Source: Bacillota bacterium (GTDB lineage: Bacteria; Bacillota; Clostridia; Oscillospirales; Oscillospiraceae). Taken from it: a stretch of DNA of 64,000 bases. The stretch spans positions 1 through 64,000 of the forward strand of contig JAETQY010000011.1 of NCBI GenBank assembly GCA_021770445.1, given 5' to 3'. The notes under the pieces were generated by a model. It worked only from the letters and a program-made list of their open reading frames with translations, was not told where the DNA came from and ran no database searches. The position numbers were made by a program, and so were the translations under genes. Shown here piece after piece: positions 31,749 through 39,348 of the stretch (position 1 is the stretch's first letter; each line of letters opens with the position of its first letter).

Positions 31749-32267
31749 TCACAGTTTGATTCGCTTGGGATTGGGCCAGGCGTTGGGGCCGTCGGTCCGA
31801 AAGACCTCCTTAAACTCCCCGGTCTCCCCTACAAAGTTGTACATGGCCTGGGCCGCGGCGTACATCTGGGGGTAGAGGGCCAGACAGCGGGCCTTGGCCC
31901 CCTCCCCCTCAAAGGCATACACCCATCCGCTGCCCACCTTCTGCCGCTCTTTCAGGTAGGCAGCCACCGCCCTGCTGAAGCAGTCGGAGTCCCCCATTCT
32001 AGGCTCCCGCCCAGCGTACTCGATGTAGGACAGCAGGGCGTACTCCGCCTTGGACAGACATTCGTTGATCCGGGGGGCCAGGTAAACTACAATCTCCTCC
32101 CCCACATAGCTGAGCATCCCGTCCAAACGGAGGTACTGGTGGGTAAACTCTTCGGCATGGCGCCGGGCAAATTCGGCCGGGTCAAAGTTCAGTGCCCTGC
32201 ACACCTCCGCCATCAGCTCGGGCCCCAGCCGGGCCTCCAACCCGTGCGCCGCCTGCTCCTTCTCCAT
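31749..32267 (-). CDS. conserved-looking protein of unknown function
   Basis: A 172-residue soluble protein that I do not recognise. It has no signal peptide or membrane segment and is rich in Ala and acidic residues. Stretches such as YVGEEIVVYLAPRINECLSKAEYALLS suggest a mixed alpha/beta fold. It is transcribed alone from its own promoter and ends at a strong terminator, and codon use matches the neighbours, so it is a real gene. Confidence 0.7.
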   Translation of the reverse strand: MEKEQAAHGLEARLGPELMAEVCRALNFDPAEFARRHAEEFTHQYLRLDGMLSYVGEEIVVYLAPRINECLSKAEYALLSYIEYAGREPRMGDSDCFSRAVAAYLKERQKVGSGWVYAFEGEGAKARCLALYPQMYAAAQAMYNFVGETGEFKEVFRTDGPNAWPNPKRIKL

Positions 32268-32316
32268 ATGTGTCGTCTCCTTCCTGTCCGATTCGACAGT
32301 TTTCCCTGATATTTAC

Positions 32317-32345
32317 ATTGTATCACAGGGCGGCGGCGGTTGCAA
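32317..32345 (-). promoter_or_regulatory. sigma-A promoter of gene 31749-32267
   Basis: TTGCAA (32345-32340), 17-base spacer, TACAAT (32322-32317) on the minus strand. Confidence 0.65.
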
Positions 32346-32379
32346 GAGACCGTTTCTTTTTTCCTGCCTCCCCCGGGGA

Positions 32380-32408
32380 TTGACTGCCCCTCTCCCCTAT
32401 GTTACAAT
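32380..32408 (+). promoter_or_regulatory. sigma-A promoter of ROK-like gene
   Basis: TTGACT (32380-32385), 17-base spacer, TACAAT (32403-32408), about 30 bases before the ATG. Confidence 0.7.
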
Positions 32409-32438
32409 TCCAGAAAACGGGAAAGGGAGCGATCTGAC

Positions 32439-34202
32439 ATGCTGAAAACCTTTCTGGAGGCGGCGGCCCAGGGCCGGAGCGTCTACATTACCGACGTCCG
32501 TGACGCCTTTCAGGCCCAGGGGAAGCGCCCCTTCCACCTCCGCGCCGCCCTCTACGACGGCTCCGTCCGGACCTTCCCCCTTCTCCTGCCTGAGACAGAG
32601 GGACAGGAGGAGCAGCAGTTTGTTGCAGAATACGTCCACGCCTCCATCTACAACCTCCTGTCCGCCCTGGGCGGGGTGAGGCTGGACGTCTACCTGGACC
32701 GGACAGACCGGGCCGCCCTGGCTCTGGCGGAGGGCCTGGACCGGACCTTTCAGCTCCCCCTGCCCAAAACTGCCCGCACCGGCTACGGAAAATGTCTCAA
32801 CGTGAACGAGCGGGTGCTGACCGCCCTGTTCCACGGGGAGAAGACCTTCTCCTTCGGCGTTCACAGCATCGACGAGGAGCCGGTGGTGGAGCAGCCCTCC
32901 CCGGTAGCCGGACAGCCGGTCTTTTCCAGCCTGCCCGCCCTGACCATCGGCCGGCTGCTGCTGGGTATGGACGTGGGCGGCACCGATGTGAAGCTGGCCG
33001 TCAGTGTGGATGGCCGGCTGGCCCTGTGCAAGGAGTTTGACTGGCTGCCCTCCGCCTGCACCCGGGCGGAGGAGCTCACCGGGCCCTTGCTGCTGCTGGC
33101 CCGTCTGCTGCGGGCGGCGGGTAGCCTGTGTATGGCGGGCCGGGAGGAGGAGGTAGACCGGGCCGCCCTGGACCGCCGCGCCTCTCTGTCGGAGATGGAG
33201 CAGGGAGCCGCCGCCATGGAGCTGGCCGCCGGGACGGACCTGCGGCCCTTCGACGCCATCGGCCTGTCCTTCCCCGATGTGGTCATCCAAAACCGCATCG
33301 TAGGGGGCGAGACCCCCAAAACCCAGGGCATACGCAGCAATCCCGCCCTGGACTACGAGGAACAGTTCGCCCAGGTCACCGCCCTGAGCGAGGCACTGGC
33401 CGCCTTCACCAACCGCGGGCCGGTGCTGTGCGTCAACGACGGCCCCATGGCCGCCTTCACCGCCGCCGTGGAGCAGGGGGCCGCAGGCGCAGACCTGTCC
33501 CGGGGCTTCTTTGCCCACTCTCTGGGCACCGACCTGGGCACCGGCTGGGTCCGGCCCGACGGCTCCATTCCGGACATTCCCCTAGAGGTGTACAACTTTA
33601 TCATCGACCTGGGCAGCTGGCCCCAGCGGGTCTACCCAACCGAGGACGCCCGCAGCGTGCGCAGCACCAACACCGGCCTGCCCGGCGCCCTTCAGAAATA
33701 CGGCGGCCAGGCCGCTATCTTCCGGCTGGCGGCCGAGCGTCTTCCCCAACAGACGCCGGAGCTCTGGCAGGAGGCACTGGACCGGGGACTGTTCCGGTGG
33801 GAGGGGGCGGCACTGGTGGTACCCACCGCCCCTGTAGACATGCGCAAGGACCTGCTGGAATACTTTATGGAGCGAGCCTCCGCTGGCCAGAGCGCCTGTC
33901 AGGATCTCTTCCGCCAGGTGGGGGAGTATCTGGCTGTCACCTGGCGGGAGACCGATTATGTTCTCCGCCCCGAGGCAGGAGACCGCACCCTCTTCGGCCG
34001 GTTGGTGAAGCACCCGGCCTGCTTCCACCTGCTCTGTCAGGGCGCGGCCCGGCGGGAGCCGGACCTACAGCTGACCGCCGCCGACGGCGGACTGGCTAAC
34101 ACCGATCTGATGAAGCAGCTGGATGCCTACCCCGGCTACAGTATGGCTCAGTTCGCTCAAGCTGTGGGGGCCATATACTACGGATGCTTGGGTTTAAAGT
34201 AA
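32439..34202 (+). CDS. ROK/ASKHA-fold sugar-kinase-like protein with N-terminal extension
   Basis: A 587-residue protein. Residues ~1-165 form an extension without recognisable motif. An ASKHA nucleotide-binding domain then begins at GRLLLGMDVGGTDVKLAV (~residue 168), with the phosphate-1 DxGGTxxK loop as in ROK kinases, DAIGLSFPDVV, VLCVNDGPMAAF containing a catalytic-type Asp, and HSLGTDLGTGWV as phosphate-2. The usual zinc-binding CxCGxxGC of ROK proteins is not present. It may phosphorylate a sugar or be an inactive relative. AAAGGGAG precedes the ATG at 32439. It is monocistronic with a terminator at 34210. Confidence 0.75.
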   Translation: MLKTFLEAAAQGRSVYITDVRDAFQAQGKRPFHLRAALYDGSVRTFPLLLPETEGQEEQQFVAEYVHASIYNLLSALGGVRLDVYLDRTDRAALALAEGLDRTFQLPLPKTARTGYGKCLNVNERVLTALFHGEKTFSFGVHSIDEEPVVEQPSPVAGQPVFSSLPALTIGRLLLGMDVGGTDVKLAVSVDGRLALCKEFDWLPSACTRAEELTGPLLLLARLLRAAGSLCMAGREEEVDRAALDRRASLSEMEQGAAAMELAAGTDLRPFDAIGLSFPDVVIQNRIVGGETPKTQGIRSNPALDYEEQFAQVTALSEALAAFTNRGPVLCVNDGPMAAFTAAVEQGAAGADLSRGFFAHSLGTDLGTGWVRPDGSIPDIPLEVYNFIIDLGSWPQRVYPTEDARSVRSTNTGLPGALQKYGGQAAIFRLAAERLPQQTPELWQEALDRGLFRWEGAALVVPTAPVDMRKDLLEYFMERASAGQSACQDLFRQVGEYLAVTWRETDYVLRPEAGDRTLFGRLVKHPACFHLLCQGAARREPDLQLTAADGGLANTDLMKQLDAYPGYSMAQFAQAVGAIYYGCLGLK

Positions 34203-34209
34203 TAGAGAA

Positions 34210-34234
34210 GCGGGCCGTCCGATGGGCGGCCCGC
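34210..34234 (+). terminator. terminator after ROK-like gene
   Basis: GCGGGCCGTCC / GGGCGGCCCGC hairpin (one mismatch), followed by TTACTG; the U tract is weak. Confidence 0.6.
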
Positions 34235-34427
34235 TTACTGGCAATGCCGAACAGCTTCGATGCTGTAACTGTCAGGATTCGGAAAAACCAACCGCAAGCC
34301 CAACGCAGTGGGTCCGGTTTGGAGAGAAGCCGCGACAAAATGACACCCGCCCGCAGGCGGGTGTTTCGGAGCACAACCGCCGCAAAGCGGCGGCGCTTAG
34401 TGCGGAGATGTGAGAGGTGACTTTTGT

Positions 34428-34466
34428 AAAAAAGTCGCCGCGAACGATATGACGTCCGCGGCGACG
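34428..34466 (-). terminator. terminator of tRNA-Leu
   Basis: On the minus strand GTCGCCGCG and CGCGGCGAC form a perfect stem, followed by TTTTTT. Confidence 0.85.
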
Positions 34467-34551
34467 TGGTGCGGGCATGGGGATTTGAACCCCAACGCCG
34501 TGAGGCACGAGAACCTAAATCTCGCATGTCTGCCAATTCCATCATGCCCGC
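34467..34551 (-). tRNA. tRNA-Leu (anticodon UAG), CCA encoded
   Basis: Reading the minus strand, the acceptor GCGGGCA pairs with TGCCCGC, the anticodon stem CGAGA/TCTCG carries loop TTTAGGT (anticodon TAG), the T arm is TGGGG-TTCAAAT-CCCCA, a long variable arm marks a class II tRNA, and the 3' end is ACCA with CCA encoded. It reads CUA and other CUN leucine codons. It has its own promoter and terminator. Confidence 0.97.
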
Positions 34552-34563
34552 ATAACAGGTTCT

Positions 34564-34592
34564 ATCATACAGGACTCAGCCCAAAATGTCAA
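34564..34592 (-). promoter_or_regulatory. sigma-A promoter of tRNA-Leu
   Basis: TTGACA (34592-34587), 17-base spacer, TATGAT (34569-34564) on the minus strand; the -35 box overlaps the end of the DUF3842 gene. Confidence 0.78.
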
Positions 34593-35002
34593 TCTTTTTT
34601 CAGCTCCGTTGCCAGCGCCTCCACCGCCTGGGCCACATAGGCGGACAGGGGCAGCTCCCCCACCCCGGCCACCACGACCCCGCAGCTGTTCATGGGGATC
34701 AGGAACTTTTTCGCCCGGCAGCTTCCCACCGCCTCAGCCATCACCGGGGTGACCTCCCCCAGGATGGCGTTGGCCACCACAATCCCCACTGGGCCCAGCA
34801 CCCCGTCGGCGTCGGCCACGTTCCGGACCACCGGATTCTCCCCGGTGGCTCCGAAGTCCGCTCCCGCCTTGAGCATAGCGGAGGTGGCCACGGTATTGGT
34901 GCCCAGGGCATAGACCTGAGCCCGGGGCAGACAGGTCTTGACCTCCTCCACCAGTAGCCGGCCTAGCCGGCCTCCCTGGCCATCCACAACTACGATTTTC
35001 AT
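34589..35002 (-). CDS. DUF3842 family protein
   Basis: A 137-residue protein of the DUF3842 family, known from Clostridia by sequence only. It begins MKIVVVDGQGGRLGRLLVEE, which looks like a small Rossmann-type nucleotide-binding loop, and contains ALGTNTVATSAMLKAGADFG, GPVGIVVANAILGEVTP and FLIPMNSCGVVVAGV, all conserved in the family. It is cytoplasmic, with no known reaction. It lies just upstream of tRNA-Leu on the same strand. Confidence 0.9.
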   Translation of the reverse strand: MKIVVVDGQGGRLGRLLVEEVKTCLPRAQVYALGTNTVATSAMLKAGADFGATGENPVVRNVADADGVLGPVGIVVANAILGEVTPVMAEAVGSCRAKKFLIPMNSCGVVVAGVGELPLSAYVAQAVEALATELKKD

Positions 35003-35067
35003 AAAAACGCCTCATTTCCGCACCCCTCTAGTCCGATTTTGCATAAGATGATCCGGGGGTGGTCTTA

Positions 35068-35277
35068 TTGTCTTCCATCTATAACGCCAACAGCGGCGAG
35101 CTGCTCACCATGGCGGTGGCCCTCTCCGCCGCGCTGGCCCAGGGGCAGAGCCAGGAGCAGCTGGCCAAGCTGGGAGCCTTCTTCACCATCGTGGGAGATA
35201 CCCTGAATCTCTACGCCCTCCAGCCCAGCCAGGTCAACCGCACCGGGACGGCCCTCAGCCTTGCAGATAATCTCTGA
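35068..35277 (+). CDS. small DUF6774-like protein
   Basis: A 69-residue protein starting SSIYNANSGELLTMAVAL and continuing LAKLGAFFTIVGDTLNLYALQ, similar to small clostridial DUF6774-type proteins as I remember them. TTG at 35068 has GGGGG eight bases upstream; a GTG at 35059 overlaps that site. Its last 23 bases overlap the convergent end of the patatin gene. Function is unknown and the family call is tentative. Confidence 0.55.
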   Translation: MSSIYNANSGELLTMAVALSAALAQGQSQEQLAKLGAFFTIVGDTLNLYALQPSQVNRTGTALSLADNL

Positions 35278-36103
35278 TCTCCTCCAGACGGTCGATCGCC
35301 GCCTGATAGCCCGCCGCCCACAGCAGGCGAAGTTTTTCCGTATCCCGCTCGGTCCGGGCCACTCCCAGAGTGGACTGAGGCGCAATCACCAACAGCTTCC
35401 CCTCCCGCTCCGCCTGGAACAGCTCCGCCCGGTCCCGGTTGTAGACCTCCGCCCGGTTTTCCATGGCCTCCACAAAGGCGGGGTAGTTCCGGTACCGCCT
35501 TCGGATCAGCTTCATCATGTGGTCGGGCTTGCGGCGGTAGTGTCGGGGGCGTGTAAGCACCACTACCACCCTGTCGCACTTGTCCAGCGCCCGCTGCCAA
35601 GGGATGGCGTCGCCGATGCCGCCGTCCAGGTAGGGCTGGCCGCCGATCTCATAGATGGGGAACAGCAGGGGCATGGCGCAGCTGGCCTGGAGAACGGTGG
35701 CCTCCCGGTCCCGCCGGGGGACAGGCAGGTAGTCCGCCTTGCCCGTGTTCAAATTGGTGACCACCGCCTCCACCTCCCCCGGGAAGGCGGCGAAGGTGTC
35801 GTAGTCAAAGGGGATCAGCTCGTTGGGAATGGTGCTGAACCCGAACTCCCGGCCAAAGTAGCTGCGGTTTTCCTTGTCCGTCAGGTTGCGCAGCCCCATG
35901 TAACGCTTATCGGGGGCGTAGCGGGTGACCACCTCCAGATTGCGCCGGGGCTGCTTTGACACATAGCTCACTCCGTAGGCAATGCCAGCCGACACGCCGA
36001 TCACATAGTCCGTCATGATCCCGCCGTCCAGCAGGCCGTCGCAAACCCCGCTGGAAAAAATCGCGCGGAGGGCCCCGCCCTCCAATACCAAGCCTGTTTT
36101 CAT
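35255..36103 (-). CDS. patatin-like phospholipase family protein
   Basis: A 282-residue patatin/RssA-type lipid acyl hydrolase. The oxyanion loop is LVLEGGALRAIF, the nucleophile serine is in GVSAG (residues ~37-41), and the catalytic Asp is in YLDGGIGDAIP. Start MKTGLVLEGG is usual for the family. It is cytoplasmic and likely hydrolyses membrane phospholipid. Its promoter is 37 bases upstream with a hairpin next to the ribosome-binding site. Confidence 0.94.
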   Translation of the reverse strand: MKTGLVLEGGALRAIFSSGVCDGLLDGGIMTDYVIGVSAGIAYGVSYVSKQPRRNLEVVTRYAPDKRYMGLRNLTDKENRSYFGREFGFSTIPNELIPFDYDTFAAFPGEVEAVVTNLNTGKADYLPVPRRDREATVLQASCAMPLLFPIYEIGGQPYLDGGIGDAIPWQRALDKCDRVVVVLTRPRHYRRKPDHMMKLIRRRYRNYPAFVEAMENRAEVYNRDRAELFQAEREGKLLVIAPQSTLGVARTERDTEKLRLLWAAGYQAAIDRLEEIRDYLQG

Positions 36104-36139
36104 AAAACCTCCCGCGCCCCCACCGGGCGCTTTTTTCTT

Positions 36140-36168
36140 ATTATACCCCTTCCCCGCCGATTTTGCAA
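36140..36168 (-). promoter_or_regulatory. sigma-A promoter of patatin gene
   Basis: TTGCAA (36168-36163), 17-base spacer, TATAAT (36145-36140) on the minus strand. The leader contains hairpin GCGCCC/GGGCGC immediately before GGGAGG. Confidence 0.7.
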
Positions 36169-36183
36169 ACTATCCCAATTTCC

Positions 36184-36213
36184 TTGACACCTCCTGTCCT
36201 TTAGGGGTACAAT
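36184..36213 (+). promoter_or_regulatory. sigma-A promoter of xpaC-telA-TPM cluster
   Basis: TTGACA (36184-36189), 18-base spacer, TACAAT (36208-36213), about 30 bases before the first ATG. Confidence 0.72.
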
Positions 36214-36244
36214 ACAGGTGAATCATTCTATGCGGAGGTACACC

Positions 36245-36946
36245 ATGACCACCCACAAAAAAGTGTCCGTTCTGCCCATCTACCTGGTGGGTCTGGTTTG
36301 GCTGGGCTACGCCCTGCTCTTCCCGTTGAACGCCCCGCTACACTATATCCTCTGCGCCGGGCTGTCGCTGGCGGCCTTTGTAGTCGGCAAGGCCATTTTC
36401 CCTGACAAGGTCTACCAGACCCCCGGCGCCCCCAAGGAGGAGGCTAAAAAGCCCGAGGCCAAACCCAAGAAGGAGGAGGACCCCAAGATTGCCGCCCTCC
36501 GGAAGGAGAAGGACCGGGCTGTCTCCGAGCTGCGCCGTCTCAACGACGCCATCCCCGACGAGAAGATTTCCGCCCAGATCGACCACCTGGAGGAGGTCAC
36601 CGGGAAAATCATCGACCACGTGATCGCCGATCCATCTAAGCAGCCCCAGATTTCCCGGTTTCTGGACTACTTCCTTCCCACCACCATTAAGCTGCTCAAC
36701 GCCTACGACCGCATGGACTCTGCCGGCGTGTCGGGCAGCAACATCAATACCACCAAGCAGAAGGTGGAGCAGATGCTGGACACCCTGTGTACCGCCTTTG
36801 ACAAGCAGCTGGACTCCCTCTTTAGCGACGAGGCCCTGGATATCTCCACCGACATCACTGTGATGGAGAACCTGCTGGCTCAGGAGGGCCTGTCCGGACC
36901 CTCCAAGCCTGCTGGCGGCACTGACGGACCTAAACTGGAATTATAA
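36245..36946 (+). CDS. XpaC-like 5-bromo-4-chloroindolyl phosphate hydrolysis family protein
   Basis: A 233-residue membrane protein. Two hydrophobic segments (residues ~8-25 and ~30-48) are followed by a charged Lys/Glu/Pro-rich linker and a helical cytoplasmic domain (KIAALRKEKDRAVSELRRLN, ISRFLDYFLPTTIKLLNAYD) matching the XpaC family. XpaC homologues nearly always sit beside TelA, as here (18 bases). The name reflects an old phenotype, not an enzyme assay. GGAGG precedes the ATG at 36245. Confidence 0.88.
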   Translation: MTTHKKVSVLPIYLVGLVWLGYALLFPLNAPLHYILCAGLSLAAFVVGKAIFPDKVYQTPGAPKEEAKKPEAKPKKEEDPKIAALRKEKDRAVSELRRLNDAIPDEKISAQIDHLEEVTGKIIDHVIADPSKQPQISRFLDYFLPTTIKLLNAYDRMDSAGVSGSNINTTKQKVEQMLDTLCTAFDKQLDSLFSDEALDISTDITVMENLLAQEGLSGPSKPAGGTDGPKLEL

Positions 36947-36964
36947 TACAGGAGGAACAAAACC

Positions 36965-38152
36965 ATGAGTAACGAACTGAACTTAACTACCACCCCGGAG
37001 CTGACCCTGGATACCGGCGCGGCCCAGGCTGCCGCCCCCGAGCTGACCTTGACCCCCTCCGCCCCGGCGGCCCCGGCGGTGGACGAGGCCGCCCAGGCCG
37101 CCCGGGATGCCAACGCCGTCAAGCTGGACGAGTCCATGCTCAGCGAGGCGGAGAAGAAGATGGTGGAGGACTTCTCCAAGAAGATCGACGTCACCGACAG
37201 CAATCTGGTGCTCAACTACGGCGCCGCTGCCCAGAAGAACATCGCCGCCTTCTCCGAGAGCGCCCTGAACAACGTCAAGACCAAGGACCTGGGCGAGGTG
37301 GGCGAGGCCCTGTCCTCCCTGGTGGTGGAGCTGAAAACCTTCGGCCAGCCCGAGAAAAAGGGCATCGGCGGTTTCTTCCAGAAGAAGAAAAACGAGCTGG
37401 AGGCCATGAAGGCCAGCTACGCCAAGGCCGAGGTCAACGTGGACAAGATCGTCAAGGTGCTGGAGAACCACCAGGTCACCCTGATGAAGGACGTGGCCAT
37501 GTTCGACCAGATGTATGAGCTGAACACCAAATATTACAAGGAGCTGACCATGTATATTCTGGCCGGCAAGAAGCGGCTGGAGTACCTGCGCTCCAACGAC
37601 CTGGCCGAGCTGAAGAAGAAGGCGGAGACCACCGGCGCCCAGGAGGATGCCCAGGCCTACAACGACTTCGCCAACCTGTGCAACCGGTTTGAGAAGAAGC
37701 TCCACGACCTGGAGCTCACCCGGATGATCTCCATCCAGATGGGCCCCCAGACCCGCCTGCTGCAAAACAATGACACCCAGATGCTGGAGAAGATTCAGTC
37801 CTCCCTGGTAAACACCATCCCCCTGTGGAAGAGCCAGATGGTACTGGCCTTAGGTCTGGAGCACGGCCGTCAGGCCACCGCCGCCCAGGCCGCTGTCACC
37901 AATATGACCAATGAGCTGCTCCAGAAAAACGCCGACATGCTGAAAATGGGCACCATCGAGACCGCCAAGGAGGCTGAGCGGAGCGTGGTCTCCATCGAGA
38001 CCCTCCAACACACCAACCAACAGCTCATCTCCACCCTGGACGAGGTGATGAAGATTCAAACTGAGGGCGCCCAGAAGCGGAAAGAGGCCGAGAAGGAGCT
38101 GGGCCGCATCGAGGGCGAGCTGAAACAGAAGCTGCTGGAGCTGCGCGGTTAA
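36965..38152 (+). CDS. telA: TelA family toxic anion resistance protein
   Basis: A 395-residue TelA/KlaA family protein. A flexible Ala/Pro/Thr-rich N-terminus (~1-45) leads to a long helical domain (ISIQMGPQTRLLQNNDTQM, WKSQMVLALGLEHGRQATA, TNMTNELLQKNADMLKMG) that is the family core. TelA has been linked to tellurite and bacteriocin tolerance and to envelope stress, but its mechanism is unknown. AGGAGG lies eight bases before the ATG. It is flanked by XpaC-like and TPM genes in one operon. Confidence 0.93.
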   Translation: MSNELNLTTTPELTLDTGAAQAAAPELTLTPSAPAAPAVDEAAQAARDANAVKLDESMLSEAEKKMVEDFSKKIDVTDSNLVLNYGAAAQKNIAAFSESALNNVKTKDLGEVGEALSSLVVELKTFGQPEKKGIGGFFQKKKNELEAMKASYAKAEVNVDKIVKVLENHQVTLMKDVAMFDQMYELNTKYYKELTMYILAGKKRLEYLRSNDLAELKKKAETTGAQEDAQAYNDFANLCNRFEKKLHDLELTRMISIQMGPQTRLLQNNDTQMLEKIQSSLVNTIPLWKSQMVLALGLEHGRQATAAQAAVTNMTNELLQKNADMLKMGTIETAKEAERSVVSIETLQHTNQQLISTLDEVMKIQTEGAQKRKEAEKELGRIEGELKQKLLELRG

Positions 38153-38167
38153 TTTTAGGAGAACACC

Positions 38168-39310
38168 ATGAAATTTTTTCAAAAAACCTGGGTGGCCTGG
38201 CTGCTCACCGCGGTAATGATCGCGGCGGCCATCGGGATTGGGCTGACCAAAGGAGGACAGCCCGAGCGCACACCTGAGCCGCTGCCCTCCGGCAGTGCCG
38301 CCCTGGACGAGAGCCTGTCCACCAAGCAGTTCGCCGACTATATCTGGGACGAGGCGGACGTACTGTCCGACAAAAACGAGGAGGGCATCTGCCTCTACAA
38401 CGCCAACTGGAACCAGCGGTACGGCAGCATCATCGCCGTAGCGGCGGTTACCTCCGTAGACGGTGATATTGACGAGTACGCCTACGACCTGGGCGAGGAG
38501 ATCGAGCTGGCCTCGGCGGACGGCATTTTAGTGATCGACGTCTCAGCCAAGGACGCCTACCTGGCCGTGGGCCCGGACTACCCCATGACCGACAGTGAAA
38601 TCACCAGCTTTATGAACAGCGGCCTTTATGACTACGTCCAGAGCGGAAAGACCGGTGAAGGGATCATCAATCTGTTCGGCAAGATCAACAGTTTTTATGT
38701 AAACAACTACGGCCTGGGCTATCTGGACAACAGCGGCTCCTATTCCCCCGGCTACTCTGATGATGACGACACCGCCGTGGGCATTATCCTGCTGGTCTTT
38801 ATCCTCATCGCCATCGTGGTGGTCATCAACGCCATCGACCGCAGCCGGTACAACACCTACCGCCAGCGGTACTACGGCGTGGTCAATCCCCCGGTGATGT
38901 TCCGGCCCATCTTCTTCTGGCACGCCCCCGGCTCCTGGTGGTACAGGCGGCACTGGAGGCAGCCTCCTCCGCCTCCCCCGCCAAGGCCTCCCAGAGGACC
39001 GGGCGGTCCCGGCAGCCGGCCCGGTGGGGGCGGAAGCAGCTTTACCGGCTTCAGCGGCCCCAGGGGCGGCAACTCCGGCGGTTTCTCCAGCGGTCCCCGG
39101 GGCGGCGGCTTCTCCGGTGGTTCCCGGGGCGGAGGCTTCGGCGGCAGTCCCCGAGGCGGAGGGTTCTCCGGCGGCTCCTTCGGCGGCAGCCGTGGGGGCG
39201 GCTTTGGCGGCGGTTCCCGGGGCGGCGGAGGCTTCTCCGGGGGCGGCTCCCGGGGCGGCGGAGGCTTCTCCGGGGGCGGCTCCCGGGGCGGCGGCTTTGG
39301 CCGGCGGTAA
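38168..39310 (+). CDS. TPM domain membrane protein with RGG/Gly-rich tail
   Basis: A 380-residue protein. It has an N-terminal hydrophobic segment (~10-27), a TPM domain (~50-175; YIWDEADVLSDKNEEG, GIIAVAAVTS-like core, GDIDEYAYDLGEE, LVIDVSAKDAYLAVG), a second membrane segment (~203-222, VGIILLVFILIAIVVVINAI) and a tail. The tail starts with Arg/Pro-rich sequence and ends in about 90 residues of Gly, Ser, Phe and Arg with many RGG and FSGG repeats. TPM proteins include photosystem-repair phosphatases and envelope proteins; the function here is unknown. The tail is encoded by imperfect DNA repeats. It closes the xpaC-telA operon. Confidence 0.87.
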   Translation: MKFFQKTWVAWLLTAVMIAAAIGIGLTKGGQPERTPEPLPSGSAALDESLSTKQFADYIWDEADVLSDKNEEGICLYNANWNQRYGSIIAVAAVTSVDGDIDEYAYDLGEEIELASADGILVIDVSAKDAYLAVGPDYPMTDSEITSFMNSGLYDYVQSGKTGEGIINLFGKINSFYVNNYGLGYLDNSGSYSPGYSDDDDTAVGIILLVFILIAIVVVINAIDRSRYNTYRQRYYGVVNPPVMFRPIFFWHAPGSWWYRRHWRQPPPPPPPRPPRGPGGPGSRPGGGGSSFTGFSGPRGGNSGGFSSGPRGGGFSGGSRGGGFGGSPRGGGFSGGSFGGSRGGGFGGGSRGGGGFSGGGSRGGGGFSGGGSRGGGFGRR

Positions 39311-39314
39311 CAAG

Positions 39315-39348
39315 AAAAAACTCCCTCGCCCAAGCGAGGGAGTTTTTT
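39315..39348. terminator. bidirectional terminator
   Basis: AAAAAACTCCCTCGC / GCGAGGGAGTTTTTT stem between the convergent TPM and thiI genes. Confidence 0.9.

Larger units (their letters stand above)
34203..34588. other. 386-base region between ROK-like gene and DUF3842 gene
   Basis: It holds the ROK-gene terminator (34210-34234), tRNA-Leu with its terminator and promoter, and, between them, a hairpin-rich stretch (34236-34427) with stems such as ACACCCGCC/GGCGGGTGT near 34342-34364 and CCGCCGC/GCGGCGG near 34378-34395. No protein gene is convincing here; short reading frames in this area only translate the tRNA and hairpins. Confidence 0.6.

Noticed and set aside
34096-34545. Reading frames on both strands across the tRNA-Leu region
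   Set aside because: They translate the tRNA and its hairpins; the tRNA cloverleaf, promoter and terminator explain the region.
35059-35067. GTG at 35059 as the start of the small gene
   Set aside because: It overlaps the only plausible Shine-Dalgarno (GGGGG); TTG at 35068 has correct spacing.
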